7,949 nucleotides of DNA from CAMDMI01 sp044359055. Its GTDB lineage: Bacteria; Bacteroidota; Bacteroidia; Cytophagales; Flexibacteraceae. The DNA lies in assembly GCA_044359055.1 (NCBI GenBank), contig JBIKMV010000134.1:1-7949 (forward strand), in the 5' to 3' direction. The notes beneath the pieces were generated by a model. That model was not told the origin of the DNA and ran no database searches. It saw nothing but the letters and a program-made list of their open reading frames with translations. Below, piece after piece: positions 1 to 6,494 of this stretch (position 1 is the stretch's first letter; every line of letters begins with the position of its first letter). The translations under genes were made by a program, and so were the position numbers.

Positions 1-2
1 AG

Positions 3-47
3 GTAGAGGGACTGGATGTTCAGATTTTTGGAAAAAGTATCACCTGA
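3..47 (+). CDS. Possible 3' tail of an upstream gene (partial)
   Basis: The frame starting at base 3 is open from the window edge to a TGA at 45-47 and reads VEGLDVQIFGKSIT-stop. The composition is that of a plausible protein end, and the other two forward frames do not continue convincingly. The fragment has only 14 residues, so no family can be named and the call rests only on an open frame at the edge. It could be non-coding DNA upstream of the peroxiredoxin gene. Confidence 0.3.
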   Translation, partial: VEGLDVQIFGKSIT

Positions 48-119
48 GTTTGACCTTTAATCCTTCGATTTTTTTTTAACAGCATTACTAATTTATCAAT
101 TCAATTTTAATCAACTTTC

Positions 120-752
120 ATGACGAGTATCGTAAGAAGAAAAGCACCTTCGTTTTCAACAGGTGCAGTAATCAATGGAGAAGAAATAGTGGATAACTTT
201 TCTCTCGACCAATATCTGGGAAAAAAGTATGTGGTATTTTTCTTTTATCCCAAGGACTTTACCTATGTCTGCCCGACCGAAATCCTCACATTTCAGGAGA
301 AACTGGCTGAGTTTGAAAGCAGGGACACTGTGGTGGTGGGTTGCTCAACCGATACCCCCGAAACCCACCTGGCCTGGTTGATGACACCCAAGAAAAATGG
401 TGGTATTGAAGGTGTTACCTATCCTCTGGTAGCTGACACAGCCAAAACCATCGCTACCAATTTTGGTGTATTGGCCGGAGATTACGAGTACAACGAAGCC
501 GGTGAACTGCAGTTTTCAGGAGTGCCCATCGCCATGCGTGGAACTTTTCTGATTGACAAAAAAGGCATTGTGCGCCATTCTGTTATCAATGATTTTCCTT
601 TGGGAAGAAACATTGACGATACCCTTCGTTTGGTAAAGGCCCTTCAGTACACTGAAAAATATGGAGAAGTTTGCCCAGCCAACTGGGATGAAGGCAAGGA
701 TGCCATGAAAGAATCCCGGGAGTCGGTAGCGAATTATCTGGCTACCCACTGA
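120..752 (+). CDS. Typical 2-Cys peroxiredoxin (AhpC/Prx1 type)
   Basis: This 210-residue cytosolic thiol peroxidase reduces hydrogen peroxide and organic hydroperoxides, using electrons from a thioredoxin- or AhpF-type donor. The peroxidatic cysteine is C51 in DFTYVCPTE, and the resolving cysteine is C185 in GEVCPANW, the pattern of typical 2-Cys enzymes that form a disulfide between subunits. Length matches the family. A GGIEG stretch follows the middle of the protein, but the C-terminal YF motif that goes with easy over-oxidation in eukaryotic Prx is absent (the end is NYLATH), so this is probably a robust bacterial type. The ATG at 120 puts the first strand where the family expects it. 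No Shine-Dalgarno is seen; the leader is AT-rich. A strong terminator follows, so it is probably a single-gene unit or the end of one. I cannot choose between AhpC and a thioredoxin peroxidase name. Confidence 0.95.
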   Translation: MTSIVRRKAPSFSTGAVINGEEIVDNFSLDQYLGKKYVVFFFYPKDFTYVCPTEILTFQEKLAEFESRDTVVVGCSTDTPETHLAWLMTPKKNGGIEGVTYPLVADTAKTIATNFGVLAGDYEYNEAGELQFSGVPIAMRGTFLIDKKGIVRHSVINDFPLGRNIDDTLRLVKALQYTEKYGEVCPANWDEGKDAMKESRESVANYLATH

Positions 753-896
753 TATTTTGCTCATCCGCTTATTACAGAAGCCGGCTTCCCCCCGAAGGGA
801 GCCGGTTTTTTTTGGTGCCGGCAAGCTATCCGGGCTTTCATGCGGTGGCGGAAATTGATTTTGCCATGAATTTCCATTCTCTTTCAGTCCTGAAAA
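753..896 (+). other. Intergenic gap between peroxiredoxin and IMPase-like genes
   Basis: The gap holds the terminator at 781-813. The rest (814-896) has no clear gene. A 16-codon open frame from ATG 866 runs into the next gene out of frame and has no support. A promoter for the next gene should lie here because of the terminator, but no good Bacteroidota-type TTTG / TAnnTTTG pair is seen. Confidence 0.5.
781..813 (+). terminator. Intrinsic terminator after the peroxiredoxin gene
   Basis: CCGGC and TCCC (781-790, with one bulged T) pair with GGGA and GCCGG (797-805) around a 6-base loop. A run of eight T follows at 806-813. It sits 28 bases after the peroxiredoxin stop codon, which is the expected layout of a rho-independent terminator. 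It separates the peroxiredoxin gene from the next gene at 897. Confidence 0.88.
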
Positions 897-1907
897 ATGA
901 GCAAGCATCAAACCATTATTGAAATTCTTCAAAGAGCCGGAGCCGCCGTAAGGGATAAGGTGTATGCTCAGCTCAGGCAGCAGGATATTGAAGTCCTGAG
1001 TACAGTTTACCGGGAAGGCAAAGAGGATACCATTTACCAGATTGACCGCCAAGTGGAAGAAATTCTATTGCCTGTCCTGGAACAAGAGGCAGAAAGAGTG
1101 GGAGGAATTTTTTTGATGGCAGAGGGAATAGGGGATGCGGAAACAGGCATTTTTTTGGGTGTAAAGAAGCACCAAAACCCCGCCTGGGCAATCATTATTG
1201 ACCCCATTGATGGTACAAGGGGCATTATGTACAACAAGCGGCCCGGATTTTTTCTGGCAGGAGCCGCACCCTGGAAGCCTTCTCTGAGACTTTCGGACAT
1301 AGAAGCCGCCCTGATGACCGAACTCCCAACCGGCAAAATGCTCTTCAGCGATTGCCTCTTTGCCATCAATGGAAAAGGCGCCCATGGCCTGCGGTACAAT
1401 CTGGTAAGCGGCCATACCGAAAATTTACTATTCAGGCCTTCGCAGGCTACCCACCTCCGGGGTGGATTTGCACAAATTGCCCGCTTTTTTTCACCTGGAA
1501 GGGAAATTTTGGCCCGGATAGATGATGCCCTGGCCGAAATCCTGTATCCGGATACCTTGAGCGGAAGAAATATGATTCTTGAGGATCAATACATTTCTAC
1601 CGGGGGTCAGCTGTATGAAATGCTCATGGGCCACGATCGTTTTGTGGCTGATATTCGGGACCTTTTGTATGCCAGGCTGGCGGCCGAAGGAAAACCAAAA
1701 AGCCATACCTGCCATCCCTATGACATTTGTATGGTGCTGATTGCGAAAGAAGCAGGACTGGAAATCACCGACAGCCGGGGCAGGCCCTTTGATGCACCAT
1801 TCAATCTGCTGGATGAAGTAGGCTGGATTGCTTATGCCAATAAGGAAATCCGCCATGCGGTGGAGCCGGTTTTGCTGAAACTGATGAAAAAAGAGGGCCT
1901 GATCTGA
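897..1907 (+). CDS. Inositol monophosphatase family protein, atypical
   Basis: This 336-residue protein belongs to the Mg-dependent, Li-sensitive phosphatase superfamily (IMPase, FBPase, CysQ/BPNase). The diagnostic metal-binding motif DPIDGT is present at residues 102-107, preceded by the usual hydrophobic strand WAIII. An upstream acidic residue, E76 in MAEG, and D50 in TIYQID match the other conserved metal-site positions. The second family motif, normally WD-x-AA-G, appears as HPYDICMVLIAKEAG (273-287), keeping the Asp (D276) but replacing the Trp. The protein is longer than common IMPases (about 260-275 residues), with the extra length around residues 185-250. The substrate cannot be read from sequence: a sugar phosphate, inositol phosphate or PAP are all possible. 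It starts 83 bases after a terminator, so it should have its own promoter, and may lead a unit with the next two genes. Confidence 0.82.
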   Translation: MSKHQTIIEILQRAGAAVRDKVYAQLRQQDIEVLSTVYREGKEDTIYQIDRQVEEILLPVLEQEAERVGGIFLMAEGIGDAETGIFLGVKKHQNPAWAIIIDPIDGTRGIMYNKRPGFFLAGAAPWKPSLRLSDIEAALMTELPTGKMLFSDCLFAINGKGAHGLRYNLVSGHTENLLFRPSQATHLRGGFAQIARFFSPGREILARIDDALAEILYPDTLSGRNMILEDQYISTGGQLYEMLMGHDRFVADIRDLLYARLAAEGKPKSHTCHPYDICMVLIAKEAGLEITDSRGRPFDAPFNLLDEVGWIAYANKEIRHAVEPVLLKLMKKEGLI

Positions 1908-1977
1908 TGGATACCCCCTGCCTCAAAAAGCCGTGATAAAAAAGGCCGGACTGCTTACTTTTGGCCCCTGATACCAT

Positions 1978-2880
1978 ATGAAAATTGCCATAACCGGGGC
2001 CAATGGATTGCTTGGCCAAAAACTGGTTTCCCTGCTCGGAACCCAAAAAAATACAGAAGTATTGGCTACCGGACTGGGCCCTTGCCGGATCCTGAATCTT
2101 CCGGACAATGCCCGTTACGAGGTCTGTGATATCAGCCTTCAGGATGACTGTAGCACGGTTTTTCAGGAGTTTAAGCCAGATGTTGTCATCCACTCGGCTG
2201 CCCTCACCAATGTGGACGAGTGCGAGCTGAATCCGGAAAAATGCCGGCTGCTCAATGTGGAAGCCACCCGGAATGTGGTCAGAGCCTGTGAAGCTGCCGG
2301 AGCGCAGATCATCCACCTTTCCACGGATTTTATTTTCGATGGTACCAAAGGGCCGCTCAGGGAAGAAGACATTCCCAATCCCATCAGCATCTACGGGCAA
2401 AGTAAACTCGATGCCGAAGAGATTGTGAAAACTGCTGCCTGTCCCTGGGCCATTGTTCGCACCATCCTGGTGTACGGCATTGCACCCGGTCTTAGCCGTT
2501 CCAACATTATTCTCTGGGTGAAAGCCAGTCTGGAGCAGGGAAAAAATATTCAGGTGGTGGATGATCAGTTTCGTACTCCCACATTGGCAGAAGACTTGGC
2601 CATGGGCTGCTATATGATAGCAAAAAACAAGGCAAGCGGTATTTTCAATATCTCAGGCCGCGAGTTGATGACCCCTTTTGAAATGGCCATGGAGACCTGT
2701 GATTATTTTCATTTGGATAAAAGTTTGATAACCAAGGCTTCGGCCAAAACCTTTTCTCAGCCGGCAAAAAGGCCGCCCAGAACAGGGTTTGATATTTCCA
2801 AGGCCGAAAAGGAACTCGGCTACAAGCCACATTCCTTTGCTGAAGGCATCCGGATTCTGGCAGGACAGATGGATGCCTGA
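1978..2880 (+). CDS. RmlD-like NAD(P)-dependent SDR (sugar-nucleotide reductase family)
   Basis: This 300-residue extended short-chain dehydrogenase/reductase resembles dTDP-4-dehydrorhamnose reductase (RmlD/RfbD). The N-terminus has the dinucleotide-binding Rossmann motif TGANGLLG (residues 6-13). The catalytic set is S115-T116-D117 followed by FIFDG, with Y139 and K143 in YGQSK. The RPPRTGFD segment (265-272) and the C-terminal GYKPHSFAEGI match the substrate-side end of RmlD-type proteins. RmlD makes dTDP-L-rhamnose from the 4-keto sugar, but no rmlA, rmlB or rmlC gene is in the window, so the substrate is unproven. The same fold includes the methionine adenosyltransferase beta-subunit group, which is not catalytic in that role. 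The gene lies 70 bases after the IMPase-like gene and 35 bases before aspartate kinase, suggesting one transcript. The ATG at 1978 places the Rossmann strand at the very N-terminus, as expected. Confidence 0.82.
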   Translation: MKIAITGANGLLGQKLVSLLGTQKNTEVLATGLGPCRILNLPDNARYEVCDISLQDDCSTVFQEFKPDVVIHSAALTNVDECELNPEKCRLLNVEATRNVVRACEAAGAQIIHLSTDFIFDGTKGPLREEDIPNPISIYGQSKLDAEEIVKTAACPWAIVRTILVYGIAPGLSRSNIILWVKASLEQGKNIQVVDDQFRTPTLAEDLAMGCYMIAKNKASGIFNISGRELMTPFEMAMETCDYFHLDKSLITKASAKTFSQPAKRPPRTGFDISKAEKELGYKPHSFAEGIRILAGQMDA

Positions 2881-2915
2881 GCTTTTCCCTTTTATTTGTA
2901 GTAAAATTAAAAAAA

Positions 2916-2918
2916 TTG
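2916..2918 (+). other. Non-ATG (TTG) start codon of aspartate kinase
   Basis: TTG at 2916 follows an A-rich stretch (AAATTAAAAAAA) with no Shine-Dalgarno. The in-frame codons upstream contain no ATG or GTG, and the first internal ATG codes for a methionine in VVISAMGK, well inside the kinase domain. TTG is therefore the only start that keeps the KFGGAS signature near the N-terminus. Confidence 0.7.
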
Positions 2919-4199
2919 GTTCGGATATTTAAGTTCGGAGGTGCATCGGTAAGGGATGCCGGAGGCGTGCGCAACGCTGCTGAAATTATGCTTCGGCAGG
3001 GCTCACCCAATAACCTGGCGGTGGTGATTTCGGCCATGGGCAAAACCACCAATGCTCTGGAAGTTCTTTTTGAAAAGGCCCGGGAGGGCAGCGACTACCG
3101 CGAAGAATTCGAGGCCCTCAGGCAATCCCATCTGCTGATTGCTGCCGATTTATTTGGCAGCGGAGAAGCAGAATCCTTCGAGGCCCTGAGCCGCTATTTT
3201 ACCCGGCTCGAGTTTCAGTTGCTGCACTCCAAAGGCATTGATTACGACATGGGTTACGATCAGGTGGTTCCTTTTGGGGAATACCTTTCCACGCTGATTG
3301 TATATCTGTATATGAAAAAGAAAGGGGTTCAGGTTTTTCTTCAGAATGCCCGTTTTCTGATTTCTACCGATATGACCTGGCGTGAGGGCCGGGTGGATAT
3401 GGATGAAACCGGCCGGCTCATTCGCAAAGAACTGGAGCCACTGCTCAAAACCGGCATAGTGATTACCCAAGGCTTTATAGGAGGGACAAAATCAGGGAAT
3501 CTGACCACCCTGGGCCGCGAAGGCTCTGATTATACCGCCGCCTTGCTGGGTCATTTTCTGAATGCTGAATCTGTAACCATCTGGAAAGATGTGCCCGGCG
3601 TACTCAATGCAGATCCGAAATGGCTGCAGGGTGCGGTTTTACTCCCCCGGCTCAGCTACCACGATGCAGCCGAGCTCACCTACTACGGGGCTACTGTTAT
3701 CCATCCAAAGACCATCAGACCCTTGGCTCAAAAAGAAATACCCTTGCGGGTTCGGAGTTTTCTTGATCCTGACAAAGAGGGGACCCGGATCGGGCCTGAA
3801 ATGGTGAGTTGGAACGACCCGGCCTTTATCCGAAAGGAAAATCAAACCCTGATTTCTTTTACTTCGAAGGATTTTTCTTTTATGGCCGAGGAGAATATTT
3901 CGGAAATCCTGCATGCTTTCAGTCAGGAAAATCTGAAAATTCATATGCTGCAGGTTTCGGCCCTGAGTATTTCGGTGGTTACAGAACTGAAACAGGATGT
4001 GGTGGCCCGCATTGTTTCACACATGAAAAACCATTACTCAGTTTTATACAATGAGAATCTGACCCTTTACACCATTAAAAATTATACCCCCTGGGCAATG
4101 GAGATGATGGTAAAAAACAAATCTGTAATTCTGGACCAGCGTTCCCGTAATACCTGCCAGATTTTGGTAAAATCGGAGGCCGATACTGCAGCAGACTGA
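2916..4199 (+). CDS. lysC: Aspartate kinase, monofunctional, TTG start
   Basis: Aspartate kinase phosphorylates L-aspartate with ATP, the first step toward lysine/diaminopimelate, threonine, methionine and isoleucine. The 427-residue protein has the N-terminal signature KFGGAS (6-11), the nucleotide- and aspartate-site segments VVISAMGKTTNA (36-47), GEYLST, TTLGREGSDYTAA (197-209) and WKDVPGVLNADP (223-234), and YYGATVIHPKTIRP (256-269). Residues from about 305 form the regulatory ACT region. No homoserine dehydrogenase domain follows, so it is not a ThrA-type fusion. The start is TTG at 2916: no ATG or GTG lies upstream in frame near the signature, and TTG puts KFGG at residue 6, as in relatives. 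The ACT part (HMLQVSALSISVV, 343-355) does not show the common STSE-type sequence, so feedback control may differ. The name lysC is the conventional one for this type; thrA and metL are excluded by the domain layout. Confidence 0.93.
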   Translation: MVRIFKFGGASVRDAGGVRNAAEIMLRQGSPNNLAVVISAMGKTTNALEVLFEKAREGSDYREEFEALRQSHLLIAADLFGSGEAESFEALSRYFTRLEFQLLHSKGIDYDMGYDQVVPFGEYLSTLIVYLYMKKKGVQVFLQNARFLISTDMTWREGRVDMDETGRLIRKELEPLLKTGIVITQGFIGGTKSGNLTTLGREGSDYTAALLGHFLNAESVTIWKDVPGVLNADPKWLQGAVLLPRLSYHDAAELTYYGATVIHPKTIRPLAQKEIPLRVRSFLDPDKEGTRIGPEMVSWNDPAFIRKENQTLISFTSKDFSFMAEENISEILHAFSQENLKIHMLQVSALSISVVTELKQDVVARIVSHMKNHYSVLYNENLTLYTIKNYTPWAMEMMVKNKSVILDQRSRNTCQILVKSEADTAAD

Positions 4200-4230
4200 C
4201 ATACTGAAGGTTAACTTCGCTTAAACTGCC

Positions 4231-4265
4231 TTCACCTGTAATATCTGGATCAGACTACAGGTGAA
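4231..4265. terminator. Perfect inverted repeat, probable bidirectional terminator
   Basis: TTCACCTGTA (4231-4240) is an exact reverse complement of TACAGGTGAA (4256-4265). The 15-base interior holds a second hairpin, TCTG (4244-4247) pairing with CAGA (4251-4254) around GAT. It lies in the 88-base gap between the convergent aspartate kinase and osmC genes. No long T run follows on either strand, so termination may be partly rho-dependent or the element may have another role. A bidirectional terminator is the simplest reading of its position. Confidence 0.6.
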
Positions 4266-4287
4266 AACATGATTTCGGAAGAACTGC

Positions 4288-4698
4288 TTATTTCAGGCTC
4301 GCACTGAGGCTGATTTCGGTATTCAGCAGTTTGGAAACGGGGCAATTGGCCTTCGCATCGGCAGCAAATTCCTGAAATTTATCATTATCCAATCCCGGAA
4401 CCTGAGCTTCGCATTCCAGAAGAATGGCAGGAATGGTGCCATTTTCCAGGGTAACAATTGCTCTGGTATCCAGACTTGTGGCGACAAAACCTGCAGCCTG
4501 CAGTACAAAGCTCAGTTTCATGGTGAAGCAACCCGCATGCGCTGCGGCAATCAATTCCTCGGGATTGGTGCCGATGCCTTCTTCGAACCGGCTGGAGAAG
4601 GAATATTGAGCCTGCTGAAGTACCTGAGATTGGGTGCTCAAATGTCCTTTCCCTTCTTTTCCTGAGCCTGCCCAGTGGGCGCTTGCACTTCTTTTCAT
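4288..4698 (-). CDS. osmC: OsmC-type organic hydroperoxide reductase
   Basis: This 136-residue thiol peroxidase of the OsmC/Ohr family reduces organic hydroperoxides through two cysteines, C57 in HAGCF and C119 in NCPVSK, which are the family's catalytic pair. R37 (SSRFEEG) and E47/E48 (NPEEL) match the conserved active-site Arg and Glu. The opening MKRSASAHWAGSGKEGKG is the usual OsmC start and supports the ATG at 4698; a longer frame from 4740 would add 14 lysine- and asparagine-rich residues that overlap the ispH end and look like leader. The gene is 22 bases downstream of ispH on the same strand, with an A-rich leader, so it may share its transcript. OsmC and Ohr are close relatives; the N-terminus favours OsmC. 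Confidence 0.92.
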   Translation of the reverse strand: MKRSASAHWAGSGKEGKGHLSTQSQVLQQAQYSFSSRFEEGIGTNPEELIAAAHAGCFTMKLSFVLQAAGFVATSLDTRAIVTLENGTIPAILLECEAQVPGLDNDKFQEFAADAKANCPVSKLLNTEISLSASLK

Positions 4699-4720
4699 GT
4701 TTTTTTGATTTTTTGATTTG

Positions 4721-5623
4721 TTAAAATGAAAGCAATTCAATTTGTATTTCCTCCATCAGCCACATCGGGGTGGAGGTGGCTCCGCAAATCCCAACCGTTT
4801 GTCCGGTTTTGAACCAGTCTGTTTTCAGGCCTTCCTTGCAGGATACAAAATAAGTATTGGGATTAGATTCCTTGCATGCCTGAAACAGGACTTTGCCATT
4901 GCTGCTTTTCAGGCCGCTTACAAAAATCACTACATCAAACTGCGTGGCAAAATGCCGCAACTCACCGTCACGGTTTGACACCTGACGGCAGATGGTATCA
5001 TTCAAATCTACTTCAATACCACTTTCGGTGAGGGCTTTGTGAATTTTATAGAAGCTTTCGGTGCTTTTTGTAGTCTGGCTGTACAAAGAGATTTTCCTTG
5101 GCATTGTTTTCAGATCCAATTCTTCAAGGGATTGAAAAACAGTGGCTTTGCCATTTGTCTGACCCAGTAGGCCCAAAACTTCGGCATGGCCTTCCTTGCC
5201 AAAAATATAAACATGGGGCTCTTTTTCAAAGGTGTTTCGGATGCGGTTCTGAAGTTTTAATACTACAGGGCAGGAGGCATCTATGAGTTCAAGGTTATTT
5301 TCCAGAGCCAGCCTGTAGGTAGAAGGCGGCTCGCCGTGCGCCCTGATAAGCACTCTCTTGTTGCGAAGTTCCGCAAGTTCTCCGTACCCAATGATTTTCA
5401 GTCCCTTTTTTTCCAACCTCGCTACTTCTTCATCGTTGTGCACAATGTCGCCCAGACAATACAGCTGACCATCTTGGTCCAGTATTTCTTCCGCCATTTC
5501 AATGGCATACACTACGCCGAAGCAAAATCCCGAGCGATTGTCAATTTTCACATCCAATTGCAGTCCGTGTGATGATGCAGAACGGTGGCTTTTTCCGTGG
5601 GGTCTGGCAGGGTAAGCAGTCAT
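4721..5623 (-). CDS. ispH: 4-hydroxy-3-methylbut-2-enyl diphosphate reductase (IspH/LytB)
   Basis: IspH is the last enzyme of the MEP pathway. It reduces HMBPP to IPP and DMAPP using an iron-sulfur cluster. The cluster ligands are C34 (GFCFGV), C118 (ASCPVV) and C212 (DTICRQ). Substrate-binding landmarks are also visible: H62 (IVHN), H96 (RAHGE), H146 and E148 (KEGHAEV), the SQTT strand (182-185), SSN (240-242) and the TSTP end motif (283-286). Length is 300 residues with the ATG at 5623. The first 24 residues (MTAYPARPHG...) are not typical; relatives usually begin only a few residues before the first cysteine, so TTG at 5557 or GTG at 5551 are alternative starts. It lies 28 bases downstream of crtB on the same strand, which fits supply of precursors for carotenoids. 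The functional call is secure; the start is not. Confidence 0.94.
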   Translation of the reverse strand: MTAYPARPHGKSHRSASSHGLQLDVKIDNRSGFCFGVVYAIEMAEEILDQDGQLYCLGDIVHNDEEVARLEKKGLKIIGYGELAELRNKRVLIRAHGEPPSTYRLALENNLELIDASCPVVLKLQNRIRNTFEKEPHVYIFGKEGHAEVLGLLGQTNGKATVFQSLEELDLKTMPRKISLYSQTTKSTESFYKIHKALTESGIEVDLNDTICRQVSNRDGELRHFATQFDVVIFVSGLKSSNGKVLFQACKESNPNTYFVSCKEGLKTDWFKTGQTVGICGATSTPMWLMEEIQIELLSF

Positions 5624-5651
5624 TTGGAATCAGATGTTATGGGTGAAACAA

Positions 5652-6494
5652 TCAAGCCTGCTGAAAGTGCAGGCCCGGACGAACCATATTTATTATCAAT
5701 AATTTAAATTTCTGAAGATTCGAAATGCGGATTCGCTTTTCAAGAAGTTCTCCCGGTGGGGTAGAGGATATTTTTTTCAGAAGATTTTTATAGTAGTTCA
5801 ATGCCAGTTGGACCCCTCTGCGGCTATTGGCAGGAAGGCGTTGTATACCCTTTTGGGCAGCTTCAAATTCAGCAGCAATTTCGGCCTCAATCTGTCTTTT
5901 TTCAGCATTTCCGAAATTGCGGATATCGATTTCAGGAAAATAAACCCTATTCCGGTCTTCCATATCGCTTTTCATATCCCGGAGAAAGTTGACCTTCTGA
6001 AAGGCTGAACCCAGTTTTCTGGCCGGTTCGACCAGTTCGGCAAACAAGGATTCGTTTCCCTGGCAAAAAACTTTCAGGCACATAAGGCCCACTACCTCGG
6101 CTGATCCGTAGATGTAGGTTTCGTACAGGGCCCTGTCGTACTTCCGGTCTGTGAGGTCAAGCTCCATCGAATACAAAAAAGCTTCGATGTAGGCTTTATC
6201 AATCCTGAAGTGATTGACAGTTTCCTGAAAAGCGTGCAAAACCGGATTGAAACTTATGCCTTCTTCAATGGCTTTAAAGGTTTCTTCCTTTAGTCTTTGT
6301 AGTTGATGCGCCGGATTTTTATCCTGATAGGTATCTACAATTTCATCTGCCAGGCGCACAAATCCATAGATAGAGTAAATGTCATGCCTGATCTCTTTGC
6401 CCAGCATCAGGATACCCAGAGAAAAGGAGGTGCTGTACCGCCGGGTTATCAGGGCGCTGCATTCTATGCATGTTCTGGTATAAAGATCTTTCAT
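5652..6494 (-). CDS. crtB: Phytoene synthase (squalene/phytoene synthase family)
   Basis: CrtB condenses two GGPP molecules into phytoene, the first committed carotenoid step. The 280-residue protein has the two aspartate-rich Mg-diphosphate motifs: DEIVD at residues 50-54 and DMKSD at 173-177. It also has the family segments YGFVRLADE (43-51), YIYGSAEVVGLMCL (127-140) and FQKVNFLRDMKSD (165-177). The start is ATG at 6494, overlapping the crtI stop in ATGA. An open frame runs back to 6647, but that extension lies inside crtI and has no family likeness. Squalene synthase is a related alternative, but the phytoene desaturase gene next to it supports phytoene synthase. Translation is probably coupled to crtI. 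The next gene downstream is ispH. Confidence 0.94.
   Translation of the reverse strand: MKDLYTRTCIECSALITRRYSTSFSLGILMLGKEIRHDIYSIYGFVRLADEIVDTYQDKNPAHQLQRLKEETFKAIEEGISFNPVLHAFQETVNHFRIDKAYIEAFLYSMELDLTDRKYDRALYETYIYGSAEVVGLMCLKVFCQGNESLFAELVEPARKLGSAFQKVNFLRDMKSDMEDRNRVYFPEIDIRNFGNAEKRQIEAEIAAEFEAAQKGIQRLPANSRRGVQLALNYYKNLLKKISSTPPGELLEKRIRISNLQKFKLLIINMVRPGLHFQQA
6491..6494 (-). other. ATGA stop/start overlap between crtI and crtB
   Basis: On the minus strand the crtI stop TGA (6493-6491) overlaps the crtB start ATG (6494-6492) as ATGA. This layout is a standard sign of translational coupling and supports one polycistronic message making the synthase and desaturase together. Confidence 0.85.

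Noticed and set aside
59..77. Terminator for the upstream fragment (AATC/GATT stem then nine T)
   Set aside because: The stem is only 4 bp and AT-rich, too weak to call; the T run alone may be chance in an AT-rich leader.
49..119. Promoter for the peroxiredoxin gene
   Set aside because: A TTTG occurs at 49-52 and a TAATTTAT-like site at 89-96, but the spacing (about 36 bases) is too long and the second site matches the consensus poorly.
516..1052. Open frame of 178 codons on the minus strand across the peroxiredoxin end
   Set aside because: It runs through the terminator and both flanking genes and reads as low-quality antisense sequence.
1801..2400. Long open frame (199 codons) on the minus strand
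   Set aside because: It lies opposite the IMPase-like and SDR genes, which have clear family motifs, and its own translation has no recognisable domain.
4699..4740. Upstream extension of osmC to ATG 4740
   Set aside because: It overlaps the ispH end and adds 14 low-complexity residues; the OsmC family begins at MKRSASAHW (ATG 4698).
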